Assembly (NCBI GenBank): GCA_021791995.1
Contig: JAJYVN010000058.1
Coordinates: forward strand, 1 to 12,428
Direction of reading: 5' to 3'
DNA length: 12,428 bases
From: Bacillota bacterium
Lineage (GTDB): Bacteria; Bacillota; Sulfobacillia; RBS10-35; JAJYVN01
Shown here: one piece after another, positions 1 to 6,122 of the stretch
How positions within the stretch are numbered: the stretch's first letter is position 1
Layout of the letters: every line of letters starts with the position of its first letter
The notes under the pieces: generated by a model
Told to the model about the DNA's origin: nothing
Database searches by the model: none
The model's input: the letters and a program-made list of their open reading frames with translations, nothing else
Program-made: the position numbers and the translations under genes

Positions 1-99
1 TAGTTGCTACACTGGCACAGGCAATTTGCCGTCGCGGTACATTCGCCACGCGGCTTGGTAGCTGATGCTCTGTTCCTTCGCCCATGTACTTAACTTCAT
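1..99 (-). pseudogene. tnpA: IS607-family serine recombinase TnpA, N-terminal fragment with in-frame stop
   Basis: Reading the minus strand from ATG at 99 gives MKLSTWAKEQSISYQ followed by AAWRMYRDGKLPVPV, then TAG (7-9), then Gln-Leu. This matches the start of IS607-type transposases: a MerR-like helix-turn-helix (KLS.WAK..GISYQ.A.R....GKLP) that precedes a serine-recombinase domain. In the family the reading frame continues through a QLP-type segment, and here the Gln-Leu does continue in frame after the TAG. So codon 31 looks like a nonsense change in a longer gene that leaves the window. It would normally carry out site-specific transposition of an IS607 element. Family assignment rests on about 30 residues. 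The rest of the gene, including the catalytic serine, cannot be seen. Confidence 0.72.
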
Positions 100-105
100 A
101 CATTC

Positions 106-114
106 AGTATACCA
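106..114 (-). promoter_or_regulatory. Extended -10 promoter of tnpA, probably leaderless
   Basis: On the minus strand TGGTATACT occupies 114-106, an extended -10 element (TGnTATACT). Only six bases separate it from the ATG at 99, so transcription should begin at or within a base or two of the start codon. There is no room for a Shine-Dalgarno site. No convincing -35 box is seen at normal spacing, which is common for extended -10 promoters. Confidence 0.5.
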
Positions 115-282
115 CATCTGTCGTTAGACGTAGATCTAGTTGGTCAACAGTTGAATCCCTTCGGGGAGTCTACGGCAGACTTCCGCTGTCCAAGGGCGCC
201 GGACCGCTACCATGACGAAAGTTGACATAACCCCCCCTCCCTTACCTGCCTCTCTCGAACCGCGACTGGCATCTCGACATCA

Positions 283-296
283 GGCGGCTGACCGCC
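283..296. repeat. Short GC hairpin downstream of the binding-protein gene
   Basis: GGCGG, loop CTGA, CCGCC forms a 5-bp hairpin with a 4-base loop. A second small hairpin, TCCC-TTCG-GGGA with a UUCG tetraloop, lies at 156-167. The 100-346 gap between tnpA and the binding-protein gene holds no credible gene. These hairpins could contribute to termination of the minus-strand transcript, but neither has a T-tract. Confidence 0.3.
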
Positions 297-323
297 GCGC
301 GATCCTATACACGCGGGACCACT

Positions 324-380
324 GGCGCCGACGGTGGTCGACAGCATTACCCCGCTTGCGCACTACCAGCCGTCGGCGCC
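324..380. repeat. Perfect 11-bp inverted repeat spanning the stop codon of the binding-protein gene
   Basis: GGCGCCGACGG (324-334) is the exact reverse complement of CCGTCGGCGCC (370-380). The pairing continues inward through TGGT (335-338) and ACCA (365-368) with one bulged base, giving a stem of about 15 bp. The loop contains the TAA stop (347-349). In the minus-strand mRNA this would form a strong hairpin just over the end of the gene. It could act as an mRNA-stabilising structure, a terminator part, or a remnant of an insertion end. No uridine run follows. Confidence 0.55.
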
Positions 381-1789
381 GTTGAAGGAGCACCCGACTC
401 GATGGCCCTAATTTGGTTCTGGACCGCGCTGAACGCCGCAGCGACGTCGGTTTGTTGGCGTGACGCTAAAGCGGCGAAGGTCGTATCCAGTGCTGAGGCC
501 GTGTGCGAATCGTTGGAGTCAAAGAAGGTGCCGGGTACAGCGTAACCTTGCTCCACGGCGTCAAGGTAGTACTGCAGCCCCTTGTTTTTGAGGGATGGGG
601 CAAGTTCCTCTGCCGTAGCCTTCCACTCGGGCCATAGATCGGTACGGATCGGACCAAGAAAGTTCATCTGGATCATTGCCCGTTGCCAATCGGTGCCGAC
701 TGTCACGTATTTAAGAAACTCCCAGGCAAGATTGGAGTGCTTTGTTTCGCGGTTAATCGCGAAGAAGCCAGCCGATGCCCAGTTCATCTTGCCTGCCGGG
801 AAGGTCGGAAAAGGATACATTGTCCAGTTTATTTCCGATGGTAAGGTGAGAACAACGGTGAGGATTTGGATCGGAGCCAACACCGACATGCTCACGTCGC
901 CAGCAGCCAGTTGTTTCGCATCCCACTTGCCGCCGAGTCGCGCCGAATTACGCGTTACCCCGAGCTTTGGCCAAATGAGTTGTTCATAGAGCCAATTACC
1001 CGCCTGGATACAAGGGGAGGTATTAAGTGTGCACGTGGTTCCTTGCGCGTTGTTGATAGATCCGCCAAAGGCCTCAAAGAACCACTGGTACCCTTCCACG
1101 TCATCCCACTGCATCGCGAAGTTTGTACCAAAGTGTTGCTTGGATGGATTTGCGAGTGCTTGGGCACTTGTGAGGAATTCCTCTAGGGTCCAGTCTGTGC
1201 CTGGGTACGAGATACCCGCCCTGTCAAAGTCGGAAAGATTCAGAAGATAGACAAACGTTTCGATGGTGCCCGGAATCGCGAAAGTACCGTTTGGTCGTTG
1301 AAAATACTCAACTTGGCCCTTGGACCAGATAGACGTGGAAATGCCGTCCTGCTGTAACAATGGCGATAGGTTCATGAGCAGGTTCTGGCTCAGATACGGA
1401 CCATACTGTGTACCGTAAATGATGTCGGGTCCGTCGCCGCCGATTATCGCCGAGACGTTGTCGGCATCGGTGTTAAAGAGTACAAGCTTGATGTCGACGT
1501 TGTTCTGCTTTTCAAATGGTTCCAGGACCTGTTCCATTAACTTGAAGGCGGTGTTGATGTCAGGATAGCCGTACGGGTATGGTTGAAAGATCAGGGACTG
1601 TGGCGGGTGCGCCGGGTTGGGTGCCGCAGACTTGACGCTGCCGCAGGCGGCAAGCGCTGGCCCGACCGCCAGGATCGCGGCACCGCTGATGGCCCGCTGC
1701 AGCATCGCTCGTCGGCGGAATCGTGGCTCCCAGCGAACAGTTGTCCCGTCTTCATGGTGTGCAGCACTCTGTGGTGGTCGGGTGCTCAT
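347..1789 (-). CDS. Sugar ABC-transporter extracellular solute-binding lipoprotein (family 1)
   Basis: A 480-residue protein of the solute-binding family 1 fold, somewhat longer than typical members. The N-terminus has an arginine-rich twin-arginine-like stretch (RRRAMLQR, residues 25-32), a hydrophobic segment and a lipobox LAAC with the lipidated cysteine at about 49. It should therefore be exported and anchored outside the membrane. The body contains family-like segments such as GGDGPDIIYG near 115-125 and a late ETKHSNLAWEFLKYV motif. The start ATG at 1789 is supported by GGAGGG at 1803-1798, eight bases upstream. It would deliver a sugar or oligosaccharide to an ABC importer. The neighbouring LacI gene and sulfatase suggest a sulfated sugar (inference). 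No permease or ATPase gene follows: the next thing downstream is the transposase fragment. Base composition looks less GC-rich than the right half of the window. Confidence 0.88.
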   Translation of the reverse strand: MSTRPPQSAAHHEDGTTVRWEPRFRRRAMLQRAISGAAILAVGPALAACGSVKSAAPNPAHPPQSLIFQPYPYGYPDINTAFKLMEQVLEPFEKQNNVDIKLVLFNTDADNVSAIIGGDGPDIIYGTQYGPYLSQNLLMNLSPLLQQDGISTSIWSKGQVEYFQRPNGTFAIPGTIETFVYLLNLSDFDRAGISYPGTDWTLEEFLTSAQALANPSKQHFGTNFAMQWDDVEGYQWFFEAFGGSINNAQGTTCTLNTSPCIQAGNWLYEQLIWPKLGVTRNSARLGGKWDAKQLAAGDVSMSVLAPIQILTVVLTLPSEINWTMYPFPTFPAGKMNWASAGFFAINRETKHSNLAWEFLKYVTVGTDWQRAMIQMNFLGPIRTDLWPEWKATAEELAPSLKNKGLQYYLDAVEQGYAVPGTFFDSNDSHTASALDTTFAALASRQQTDVAAAFSAVQNQIRAIESGAPSTAPTAGSAQAG

Positions 1790-1970
1790 ATTCGGTGCCC
1801 TCCGCGGCGAAAGACTCTGCGGGATCCACGTTGGACGCGAAGTGAGCCGCCGGTCCGTGCGGCCGCCCGTTCGCGTCGTGTTGCCGATTCGCGCGGACCC
1901 AGTGCGCTCTGCCGGAGACCAGGCCCTTTGCCATCGAGCTTGTGGTAGAGGTGCCTACCTGTTGTTATGG

Positions 1971-1987
1971 ACGGGAACCGTTTGCGT
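1971..1987. promoter_or_regulatory. Candidate LacI-family operator 1
   Basis: ACGGGAACCGTTTGCGT is a 17-bp imperfect palindrome centred on the C at 1979, with six of eight half-site pairs matching. The AACCGTT core is the kind of CG-centred site LacI-family proteins bind. It lies about 180 bases from the binding-protein start and about 120 from the regulator start, suitable for controlling both. Assignment to the adjacent regulator is inference. Confidence 0.4.
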
Positions 1988-2091
1988 TGTGGTTTCGTGC
2001 ATACAGGTGCGAATCCTTCTTTTCGTGGGCATTTTGTGCGGCGGTCCGGCAAGTGTGCTTGATTCGCGCAGGAGAACGGCCGAGACGCAGG

Positions 2092-2100
2092 GAACGGTTC
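2092..2100. promoter_or_regulatory. Candidate LacI-family operator 2, overlapping the regulator's translation start region
   Basis: GAACGGTTC is a perfect odd palindrome. Read on the minus strand it is GAACCGTTC, matching the core of operator 1. It ends four bases before the regulator ATG and overlaps the best Shine-Dalgarno-like stretch (AGGGA, 2089-2093). Binding here would fit autorepression. A further palindromic ACCGGT occurs just inside the coding region near 2115. Confidence 0.4.
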
Positions 2101-2104
2101 TGCT

Positions 2105-3133
2105 ATGCGTGGTGCGACCGGTTCCGATCAACCGACTCTTGCCGATCTTGCCCGACAGGCTGGCGTCTCGAAGGCGACGGTCTCTCGGGCCCTCAGTGGT
2201 AGCCCGGAAGTCAGTGAAGCCACGAGGCAGCGCATTCGAGCTCTAGCGTGGCGTACGGGGTACCGCATCGACGCGCGTGCTCGAGCGTTGGCCACCCGTC
2301 GCACGCAGACGATCGGGTTGGTGATCCCGCGCACGGCTCGCTTCATTTTCGCCAACCCGTACTTTAGCCAACTCATCGAGGGCATCGGAGAAGTTGTGGA
2401 CGCCGCTGGATACCATATTCTGCTCAGTACCAGTACGGATCCGCTGGCCTTTCGCGCACTGTTTCTCGAGCGCCGGGTGGACGGGTTGTTGATGACGGCG
2501 AGCGCGGTGCCTGTCGAAGCATTGGATGCAGTGGCGGAATGCGCGGAGCACTGCCCGCTGGTTCTCATTAATCAACCCTTTCGACGGATCCCCTGCATGT
2601 CCGTTGCTGTGGATAACGTCATGGGTATCGAACAGGTGGTGCAGCATTTGGTACAGCGGGGCCATCATCGGATCGCCTTTATTGCGTCGCCGGATATGAC
2701 CGTTCATGGCCGTGAGCGGCGCCGAGCCTTTATTGACGCCACAGCGTCCTATGCTTCACAAGTTGAAGTGGTTGGCTTGCAGACCGGCGATGATACCGAA
2801 TCTGGCGGTACAGTCGCGCTGGGGCAACTGCTGGAACACGATCCAACGTTCGATGCGCTGGTATGCAGTAATGACCTCATGGCGATCGGTGCCATGCAGG
2901 AACTGATGCGGCATGGTCGCAATGTGCCTAAGGATGTGGCTGTGGTGGGATTTGACGACATCCGCTTGGCGTCGCTTGTGCGTCCAGCCCTTACGACCGT
3001 GCGACAGCCGGTGGATCGAGCGGGGCGTGTGGCGGCCCAGTTGCTCTTGCAGCAACTGGAACGGCCGGATGCATCGCTTCGCCATGATCAGGTGCAGTTA
3101 GCGACGGAGCTAGTTGTTCGGGATAGTGGCTAA
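2105..3133 (+). CDS. LacI-family transcriptional regulator
   Basis: A 342-residue protein of normal LacI-family length. The DNA-binding domain starts at residue 10: PTLADLARQAGVSKATVSRA gives the helix-turn-helix, followed by the usual SEATRQRI segment and a hinge around residues 55-65. The rest is the periplasmic-binding-protein-like effector domain, beginning with TQTIGLVIP at about 66 and containing typical late motifs such as DALVCSNDLMAIGAM, DVAVVGFDD and LTTVRQP. It should be a cytosolic dimeric repressor whose ligand is probably a sugar from the same pathway. It is divergent from the binding-protein gene and followed 28 bases later by the sulfatase (from the preferred ATG). It is therefore likely to control both and itself through the sites at 1971-1987 and 2092-2100. 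The effector cannot be told from sequence. Confidence 0.93.
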   Translation: MRGATGSDQPTLADLARQAGVSKATVSRALSGSPEVSEATRQRIRALAWRTGYRIDARARALATRRTQTIGLVIPRTARFIFANPYFSQLIEGIGEVVDAAGYHILLSTSTDPLAFRALFLERRVDGLLMTASAVPVEALDAVAECAEHCPLVLINQPFRRIPCMSVAVDNVMGIEQVVQHLVQRGHHRIAFIASPDMTVHGRERRRAFIDATASYASQVEVVGLQTGDDTESGGTVALGQLLEHDPTFDALVCSNDLMAIGAMQELMRHGRNVPKDVAVVGFDDIRLASLVRPALTTVRQPVDRAGRVAAQLLLQQLERPDASLRHDQVQLATELVVRDSG

Positions 3134-3161
3134 GGACCAATCCAACATGGAGGCGACGGGG

Positions 3162-4610
3162 ATGCGCATTCTTTATGTGGACATTGACTCACTTCGGGCA
3201 GATCACCTAGGGTGCTATGGATACGAGCGGAACACCTCTCCGAATATTGATCGGGTGGCCGCACAGGGGACCCGCTTTACGAATTACCACGTCACGGACG
3301 CACCGTGCCTTCCCTCACGGACGGCCCTGTTCAGCGGGCGGTTTGGGATTCATACAGGGGTCATTAACCATGGTGGTCTCGAGGCGGACATCCGTCCGCA
3401 AGGGGCGGCACGCGGCTTCAATAACGGTGGTCCGTACCGGAGTTGGATCACCGAACTGCGTCGCAATGGGTACTATACGTGCCTCGTCAGTCCGTTTCCC
3501 ACCCGCCATGCCGCGTGGCAGGTGTTGGACGGTTTCCGGGAATGGCACGACTCCGGTCGCGATGGTAACGATTTGGCCCATGAGGTGGCACCCATCGCGG
3601 TGCGCTGGCTTGAGGAACACGCCCGCGAAGAGAACTGGTACCTGCACGTGAACTTTTGGGACCCCCACACGCCGTACCGGACGCCGCTTGCATACGGCAA
3701 TCCGTTTGCAGACGATCCAGCACCGGAGTGGCTTACTGACGAGCAGATTGCGCTACACCGGCAAAGCTACGGACCCCACAGTGCCCGGGAACTTGCTGAG
3801 TTCGGACCGATGAATAGCAGCGTTTGGCCGCGGGTGCCTAGCGAAATCGCTTCCCGGCAAGACTTTAAGCGGTTTGTCGACGGCTACGACGTGGGGGTCC
3901 GCTACGCGGACGACCACGTGGGTCAGATCCTGGGCGTGTTGCAGGCCCAAGGCGTTCTTGATGACACAGTGGTGATTATTTCGGCGGATCACGGAGAGAA
4001 TCTTGGGGAGCTGAACGTGTACGGGGATCACCAGACGGCGGATCATCCCACCTGCCGTGTTCCCTTGATCGTTGCGGGACCTGGCGTCAAGGCGGGCCAC
4101 CTCGACCACGACTTCCACTACCAAATCGACCTGGGGCCTACCCTCACAGAGTGGGTTGGAGGCAAGTCTGCTGCTCGTTGGGACGGGAAGAGTTTTCTCC
4201 CTGCGATCACGGCGGGAGACCACTGCGGACGTCCATTCCTTGTTGTGAGCCAAGGGGCGTGGGCCTGCCAGCGTTCCGTGCGATTTGCTGACTGGTTGCT
4301 GATCCGCACCTACCACGATGGACTTAAGGATTTTCCCGAGTTGATGCTGTTTGATATCGTCCGCGACCCGCATGAAATGGTGAATCTAGCAGAACAGAGG
4401 CCCGATGTGGTCGGAGAAGGGTTGCGATTGCTCGATGCCTGGCATGCGGCGGCAATGCGTACGTCGGATCTACCGACGGACCCGATGTGGCATGAGATCT
4501 TGGAGGGTGGGCCGTTCCATGGGAAGGGCAGACGGGAACAATATGCGCAGTTGCTGCGGGAGACCGGGCGGGAAGAGGCTGCGCGTCGCCTCTTGGCGCG
4601 AGGGCGATAA
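3162..4610 (+). CDS. Type I (formylglycine-dependent) sulfatase, cytosolic
   Basis: A 482-residue alkaline-phosphatase-superfamily sulfatase. It begins directly with the first core strand MRILYVDIDSLRADHLGCYG, which carries metal-binding aspartates. The activation motif is C49-L-P-S-R53 (C-x-P-x-R), whose cysteine is converted to formylglycine by a maturation enzyme not seen in this window. SADHGE supplies the later metal ligands Asp276 and His277, and the NFWDPHTPY segment is also typical. ATG 3162 is chosen because GGAGG (3148-3152) lies nine bases upstream. ATG 3147 is possible, and the frame is open back to a TTG at 3114 inside the regulator gene. There is no signal peptide, so it should act in the cytosol on an imported substrate. 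It follows the LacI gene by 28 bases and is probably co-transcribed. It would remove a sulfate ester from a sugar; the exact substrate is unknown. Confidence 0.9.
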   Translation: MRILYVDIDSLRADHLGCYGYERNTSPNIDRVAAQGTRFTNYHVTDAPCLPSRTALFSGRFGIHTGVINHGGLEADIRPQGAARGFNNGGPYRSWITELRRNGYYTCLVSPFPTRHAAWQVLDGFREWHDSGRDGNDLAHEVAPIAVRWLEEHAREENWYLHVNFWDPHTPYRTPLAYGNPFADDPAPEWLTDEQIALHRQSYGPHSARELAEFGPMNSSVWPRVPSEIASRQDFKRFVDGYDVGVRYADDHVGQILGVLQAQGVLDDTVVIISADHGENLGELNVYGDHQTADHPTCRVPLIVAGPGVKAGHLDHDFHYQIDLGPTLTEWVGGKSAARWDGKSFLPAITAGDHCGRPFLVVSQGAWACQRSVRFADWLLIRTYHDGLKDFPELMLFDIVRDPHEMVNLAEQRPDVVGEGLRLLDAWHAAAMRTSDLPTDPMWHEILEGGPFHGKGRREQYAQLLRETGREEAARRLLARGR

Positions 4611-4627
4611 CCCGATGGATTGGACCG

Positions 4628-4660
4628 CGTGGGAGTTGGCTGATCGATCCAGTTCCCACG
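4628..4660. repeat. 12-bp stem-loop after the sulfatase gene, at the tnpB right end
   Basis: CGTGGGAGTTGG (4628-4639) pairs with CCAGTTCCCACG (4649-4660) around a nine-base loop. On the plus strand all 12 positions pair if two G-U pairs are allowed; on the minus strand two mismatches appear. It sits 17 bases after the sulfatase stop, so it could end that transcript, though no T-run follows directly. It also lies where an IS200/IS605-type right-end hairpin and omega-RNA 3' end would be. Confidence 0.45.
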
Positions 4661-4790
4661 CTCCGGTTTTCGCATGACCTTGACCTTCTGCCCACAGCGA
4701 AAACCGGGGGATTCCCAGTGGGCGCTCACCGAGACTTCCTGCTTCGCCGGGGTCCGGCCACTCGTTTCCGACTGGGGCGGTCGTCTACTG
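4628..4790 (-). ncRNA. Probable omega-RNA (TnpB guide RNA) fossil
   Basis: TnpB guide RNAs come from the 3' end of tnpB and the transposon right end. Here the minus strand runs from the KQE-containing tail of tnpB into a perfect 11-bp inverted repeat. CCGGTTTTCGC (4707-4697) pairs with GCGAAAACCGG (4673-4663), and the CGTGGGA stem at 4660-4628 follows. Nested hairpins next to a decayed tnpB are what a guide-RNA scaffold would look like. The exact ends, and where the guide would begin, are inference. As the protein gene is broken, any RNA is probably non-functional or acts with another TnpB. Confidence 0.4.
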
Positions 4791-5838
4791 CACAAGAAGA
4801 CACTACCAGGCCGGCGGGCCATTCCGGGGGTCCGGTATACCGAAGATTCTGTGCGGTGTTTACGTCCCGGTCCAGGGCGGCGCGGCATGCGGCAGATGCT
4901 CCACGATAGAACCCTCGGCGTGGCATCAGGTCCTACTGGGGTAGAAACGGTCGATCGGAACGAACGGGTAGCCGCACCATCGCGCCTTGTGCTCCCATTG
5001 CCGCAGCCGTTCGCCCGTCCCACGTCTGCGATGCTCTTGGTCAGCTTGGGGTTCGCGAGCAGTTCCTTCACGCTCCAACGCTCAGCACACACTCCTGGGT
5101 TTTCGCGGAAGATGCGCGTACCGCGTTTGTGCGTCAAGTCCCGTCGCCGGTCCGCGATGCGGGCAACGGATGCGAGCGACCGTGCGCCGCGCCTTGACGC
5201 GGTTGCGCGAGTCCTTGCACGTTCGCGACAGACGCCTCTGCGCTTTGGCAAGTTGCTCCTCGTCCCGCCGGAAGAACCGTTCATTGCCCACCTGCTCACC
5301 CGTGCTCCATGGGACGGTATCCAACAAGACTAGGTCGACCCCCGCCGTGACGTTGAGCACGGGCCATAAAAGAACCTCCTCCTCGGTCGAAAAGGAGATG
5401 AAGGGACAGGTCGAGCAGCGTCCCGCCGCACCGTGGCGCTGGTCGACTCCGCGCCGACGGGTCGCCTCCACACGTGGTCCGAGTGAGGCTACCGTCCTTC
5501 CACCGAAACCCACCGATGCGGTATGTGGCGCTCTGTTGGTCGTGCGTACGGAAGTACGGGTAATAGGGAGGCGCCCGTGAAGAAGTAAACGACCGCTCTG
5601 TTCCAGGGCCACACCGCCTGCGGAATCGGCACGCGGGATATTTCCGCCAACTGGGACGTCTGCGGCTCCCGCTTCATCCGCACCAGGAGTCGATGCGTTG
5701 GTCCTGCTCAAACCATTCTTCGGCACGCAGGGCAAGCGCCCCGTTGCATACGTACCGCACACAACCAAAGGCCTGAGCCCGTTCGCGCGCCTGCTCGTCG
5801 GTCGGATCGAAACGATACTTGTATGCCTTGCGCTCCAT
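4700..5838 (-). pseudogene. tnpB: Decayed tnpB (IS605/IS607-type RNA-guided nuclease) with multiple frameshifts
   Basis: Stitching minus-strand frames recovers most of a TnpB. The N-terminal domain is MERKAYKYRFDPTDEQAR... from ATG 5838. After a small deletion or frameshift near 5690 comes MKREPQTSQLAEISRVPIPQ (to about 5600). Then follow YYPYFRTHDQQSATYRIGGF with RWKDG, EEEV...AGVDLVLLDTV, NERFFRRDEEQLAKAQRRLS, ADRRRD, VKELLANPKLTKSIADVG, QWEHKARW with IDRFYPS, DRDVNTAQNLRYTG, and a KQE tail. At least six frame changes and a TGA inside RTxCHA break it. The catalytic Asp (5335-5337), Glu (5081-5083) and last Asp (DRD) are still spelled. The zinc-finger segment has lost most of its cysteines. 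No single frame could make protein. It lies tail to tail with the sulfatase gene. It is an old, inactive insertion. Confidence 0.9.
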
Positions 5839-5845
5839 GCCTTGT

Positions 5846-5851
5846 CTTATA
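5846..5851 (-). promoter_or_regulatory. -10 element of the tnpB fossil, leaderless spacing
   Basis: TATAAG on the minus strand (5851-5846) ends seven bases before the tnpB ATG at 5838. That puts the expected transcription start at the start codon and leaves no room for a Shine-Dalgarno site. A GTG at 5859 is in frame but lies upstream of this element and adds residues unlike TnpB, so ATG 5838 is preferred. Confidence 0.4.
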
Positions 5852-5880
5852 CCGTACACAGTGGGAAGAAGGCAGCCTAT

Positions 5881-5901
5881 CCCCGTGGCTGAAACCTGGG
5901 G
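5881..5901. repeat. Imperfect hairpin, candidate transposon left end
   Basis: On the plus strand CCCC-GT-GG, loop CTGAAA, CC-T-GGGG forms a stem with a small internal loop. Hairpins of this shape (CCCC...GG, a loop like CTGAAA or CTTTAG, CC...GGGG) are common at ends of IS200/IS605-related elements. It lies 43 bases upstream of the tnpB ATG. The pairing is damaged, in keeping with the age of the element. Confidence 0.35.
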
Positions 5902-5990
5902 CTTGCGCTATGTCTCTCCGGTCATCCAGGAAAGCGGGGCGAGCGCTCCCGGGGCTGTGCACGACGTTGGAAACAGGTTCCCATGAACCC

Positions 5991-6020
5991 TTGCACAAGC
6001 ACCGCTCGGTCGGTTATAAT
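5991..6020 (+). promoter_or_regulatory. Sigma-70-type promoter of the RRM gene
   Basis: TTGCAC (5991-5996) and a perfect TATAAT (6015-6020) are separated by 18 bases. This is the best consensus promoter in the window. Transcription should begin near 6027, giving a leader of about 95 bases before the RRM start. A small hairpin, GGTTC-CCAT-GAACC (5976-5989), lies immediately upstream. Confidence 0.7.
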
Positions 6021-6060
6021 CCGTGTATTAGGTCGGCATCTTGGCGCTGGTCTACGAGGG

Positions 6061-6087
6061 CCGAGACTCCCGAGACCCCCGAGACGC
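6061..6087 (+). repeat. Three tandem 9-bp repeats in the RRM leader
   Basis: The repeats CCGAGACTC, CCGAGACCC and CCGAGACGC follow one another without gaps, differing only at position 8. They lie in the transcribed leader, 36 bases before the start codon. They are in the same frame as the gene (Glu-Thr-Pro), but no usable start codon lies between the promoter and them, so they are probably untranslated. A role in RNA binding or autoregulation is only a guess. Confidence 0.6.
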
Positions 6088-6122
6088 GACCGCATCTTGT
6101 TCCGAAGAAGGGGTTCGAGAGC

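Larger units (their letters stand above)
1790..2104. promoter_or_regulatory. Divergent regulatory region between binding-protein gene and lacI-type gene
   Basis: This 315-base gap separates two divergently transcribed genes and holds no credible gene. It must contain both promoters. It carries two related candidate operators (1971-1987 and 2092-2100) sharing GAACCGTT on opposite strands. The 9-mer GATTCGCGC also occurs twice, around 1886 and 2061. No consensus -35/-10 pair is clear on either strand. Confidence 0.55.

Noticed and set aside
1..9. TAG CAA CTA in tnpA resembles the plant-virus read-through context UAG-CAR-YYA
   Set aside because: That motif is known from eukaryotic translation. 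The match is short and follows from the conserved Gln-Leu codons after the stop.
4628..4660. Calling the 12-bp stem purely as the sulfatase terminator
   Set aside because: Full pairing on the plus strand supports it, but the lack of a T-run and its place at the tnpB right end make the assignment ambiguous, so it is listed as a repeat.
4674..5580. Long plus-strand open frames opposite the tnpB fossil (4674-5333, 4987-5580)
   Set aside because: They mirror GC-rich TnpB codons. Recognisable TnpB segments lie on the minus strand throughout, and the plus translations resemble nothing known to me.
4310..5768. Minus-strand open frames 5082-5768 and 4310-5299 as separate genes
   Set aside because: Each holds parts of TnpB (EEEV...AGVDL, ADRRRD, DVG, KQE) joined to nonsense; they are pieces of a single frameshifted pseudogene. 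The second also runs antisense through the end of the sulfatase gene.
4628..5901. Active transposon capable of moving
   Set aside because: tnpB is broken in many places, no tnpA belongs to this copy in the window, and the end hairpin at 5881-5901 is damaged.
6061..6087. Tandem repeats as a CRISPR or satellite array
   Set aside because: Only three 9-bp units without spacers. Too short for CRISPR and no cas genes are present.
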